From: Conidiobolus incongruus B7586
Taxonomy: Eukaryota > Entomophthoromycota > Entomophthoromycetes > Entomophthorales > Conidiobolaceae
Length of the DNA stretch: 23,972 nucleotides
Assembly (NCBI GenBank): GCA_000697335.1
Contig: JNEM01013190.1
Location: 1 to 23,972, forward strand
Direction: 5' to 3'
Positions within the stretch are counted from its first letter, which is position 1; each line of letters begins with the position of its first letter. Position numbers and translations under genes: made by a program. The notes under the pieces were generated by a model, which searched no databases, was not told the DNA's origin, and worked only from the letters and a program-made list of their open reading frames with translations. Positions 22,240 through 23,972 of the stretch are shown one piece after another.

Positions 22240-23653
22240 TTAATAATAGGAATTTTTTGCAATTAAAAATAAATTATCATTTTGATATATAAAATATAAA
22301 AATTATTAAGAGACTAATTCTCTAAATTCTTATATATATACTCCCATATAATATAATTAATTATAAATTATATGATTAATTTATATTATTATAGCTAAAT
22401 TAATTATATAAATAGTATTGAATTATTTAATAAATAAGGTTTTTCTTTTTTTTTCAATTCTTATTATTTTTTATTATTTTTTATTATTTACATTATTTAT
22501 AAGATTAAGACTACATTCTGTCAATATTATAATATATTGGTATTATCTAATATAAGTCCTAATATATTTGTGATTTATCCCAATTTAAAGCTTAATTAAA
22601 CTAGGTTTATATTTTCATATTATATTCCATGTTATATTACCATGTTTTGTGCCACATTACCTTTATATCAAATCTTCCTTTATATTACATTGGTAACCTT
22701 TTACTATTATACTTATAGAAATAAATATATTATATATATTTATAAGTTTCTTATGTTATTTATTATGTTTTAATATATTTTTAATAAAATTCTAATATTT
22801 AAAAATCAATTCTTTCTATTAAAAACTAAATTTGATATATTATAAATCAATGAAATTTTTTGTAAAATTTTTCTTTATTATAAGCTGGTTTTTTAATTAC
22901 TTAAAACAACTATAATCATATAGGTTATAAAATAGAAAGTATATTAGATATGACAGTTTTTTCTAGTTATTATTAATTAAAAAGTTTTTTATAAATTTGA
23001 ATTTATATATTTTATAATAATCATATAAAATAACAAATATTTTGAAATTATATTAAGAATATTCATTAAAAATATTTTTATTTAAAAAAATATAAAGCTT
23101 ATTATTAATTAATTTCCCTTTAATAACTAAATAAAAATATTATATATTACTATAATTTATTAGAATAATTTATTTTATTTTATTAATAAAATATTTATTT
23201 AAAAAGATTTATAATAAAGATTGATTTAACTTAATCTAATATTTTAATCTATGCTTTAATAAAGGATTATATATAAAGATTTAAAATTTATCAATTATAG
23301 TTATTTATTATAAAATCTTAAGTCTCAAATAATATTTTAGTAAAGTTAATTTAATAATAGCTGTTCTAGTTTTTTTAAGCTTTGGTTAAATTATAAGATA
23401 TTTATTTTATATTTTAATCTATCAATTTAAGTTAAAATATTAATATATAGAAATATTTACAAAATTAATATTAAAATATTTAGATAATTCTTTAATTAAA
23501 ATAAAAAAATAATTATTAATATATTTTTTTATTTTATTAATAATTAAAAGGATATTAATTAAAATTAGTTTTTATATTATAAAAAGTTTTAAATAATTTA
23601 TTTATTAATTTTAAAATAGTTTATCAAAAAATAAATATTTGATTCAAATAATA
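22240..23653 (-). mobile_element. Mariner-family DNA transposon, heavily AT-mutated (copy 3, interrupted)
   Basis: Shares its left end with copy 2 (TAATAGGAAT..TTTTG) and its body with copies 1 and 2. The transposase block on the minus strand near 22880-22970 reads YFLFYNLYDYSCFK, then LKNQLIIK. Two interruptions are visible: an extra segment of about 420 bases at 22310-22735, and a Tc1-type element beginning at 23654. The Tc1 sits in the sequence AAATAATA that copy 1 continues as CTTTATTATT near 1325. The rest of the copy should lie beyond the right edge. Confidence 0.72.
22310..22735. other. Extra segment inside mariner copy 3
   Basis: Present in copy 3 but absent from copies 1 and 2 at the point AAAATATAAAAAT. 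It is AT-rich but slightly less so towards its right half (for example CCATGTTTTGTGCCACATTACC). It begins near a small palindrome, AGAGACTAATTCTCT. I cannot see coding capacity or a clear target duplication. It may be an inserted short element or a divergent stretch. Confidence 0.4.
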
Positions 23654-23665
23654 CACTGACCCACA

Positions 23666-23680
23666 AAAGTAAGTCATAAA
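23666..23680 (+). repeat. Outer direct repeat of the Tc1-type end
   Basis: AAAGTAAGTCATAAA, matching the inner motif at 23841 in 14 of 15 bases. In Tc1 relatives with IR/DR ends such paired motifs are the transposase binding sites. Confidence 0.7.
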
Positions 23681-23840
23681 ATCAAAAACACCTATATTTT
23701 TACTAATAACTTAATTAATATTTAATAAAATAAACCTAAATTAAATAATTAAAATCTATTATATTTATTAGTTATATATATCATTAAATGATGATATTTA
23801 GCTATTAATTTGCTAAAATATAAACCCTTAAATTTTACCT

Positions 23841-23855
23841 AAAGTGAGTCATAAA
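23841..23855 (+). repeat. Inner direct repeat of the Tc1-type end
   Basis: AAAGTGAGTCATAAA, 175 bases from the outer motif, between the terminus and the transposase stop codon. Confidence 0.7.
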
Positions 23856-23883
23856 TTTGTGGGTTTTTGGTGATAAAAAAAAA

Positions 23884-23972
23884 TTAAAACCTAGTGTATC
23901 CACCTTTAGCTTTTCTAACTTCTTTAAGTCTGTAGGGTATAGAATCAACTAACTTCTTACATTGGGAAGGGT
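23884..23972 (-). CDS. Tc1-type transposase, C-terminal end (partial)
   Basis: Minus-strand frame entering from the right edge and ending at a stop at 23884-23886. It reads QCKKLVDSIPYRLKEVRKA then KGGYTRF, the standard end of Tc1 transposases (LVDSMPRRxxxVIKAKGGxTKY). The DDE catalytic part lies outside the window, so integrity of the gene cannot be judged, but this part has no damage. Confidence 0.8.
   Translation of the reverse strand, partial: PSQCKKLVDSIPYRLKEVRKAKGGYTRF

Larger units (their letters stand above)
23654..23972 (-). mobile_element. Tc1-type DNA transposon, one end only (runs off right edge)
   Basis: Starts CACTGACCCACAAAAGTAAG next to a TA, the target of this superfamily. 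An inner copy of the terminal motif lies 175 bases further in (IR/DR layout), and the end of the transposase gene follows. The transposase C terminus looks undamaged and GC content is higher than in the mariner copies, so this is a younger insertion. Confidence 0.8.

Noticed and set aside
1-23972. tRNA, rRNA or CRISPR array
   Set aside because: I saw no cloverleaf with conserved tRNA boxes, no rRNA stretch and no spaced direct-repeat array; the regular repeats here are microsatellites.

Overview
The window is nuclear DNA of a very AT-rich fungus, probably an early-diverging zygomycete-grade lineage. This rests on a complete fungal Gap1-type RasGAP closest by eye to fission yeast Gap1, a Dug3-type glutathione-degrading amidotransferase, short 47-113 base GT..AG introns ending in (c)tag or ttag, and intergenic DNA made almost wholly of A and T. 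The Conidiobolus/Entomophthorales group would fit, but the species cannot be read from the sequence.

Layout. 1-335 is a moderately GC fragment with no assignable gene. About 337-1640 is a mutated mariner transposon (copy 1). 1641-5800 is mostly empty AT-rich DNA with one coding-like patch near 4490-4760. The host-gene block follows: gap1 (+, 5802-8495, six exons), a convergent gap, dug3 (-, 9730-10954, eight exons), a 1.9 kb AT-rich gap, fumarylacetoacetase (-, 12854-14224, three exons), then an unidentified intron-dense coiled-coil gene (-, about 15281-17818) whose exons do not join in one frame by eye.

From about 17.9 kb to the right edge the window is an accessory, repeat-rich zone. It holds two islands near 50% GC with sharp edges: an orphan two-exon gene on the minus strand (18324-19186) and a broken secreted-protein-like gene with the start of a second one behind it (20687-21488). 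They are set among mariner copy 2 (about 19285-20495) and mariner copy 3 (about 22240 to 23653). Copy 3 carries an extra segment of about 420 bases and is itself interrupted by a Tc1-type element that runs off the right edge.

The three recognised host genes share no pathway: Ras signal shut-off (gap1), cytosolic glutathione turnover (dug3) and the last step of tyrosine breakdown (fah). All splice models, family calls and repeat alignments were made by eye; no search was run.
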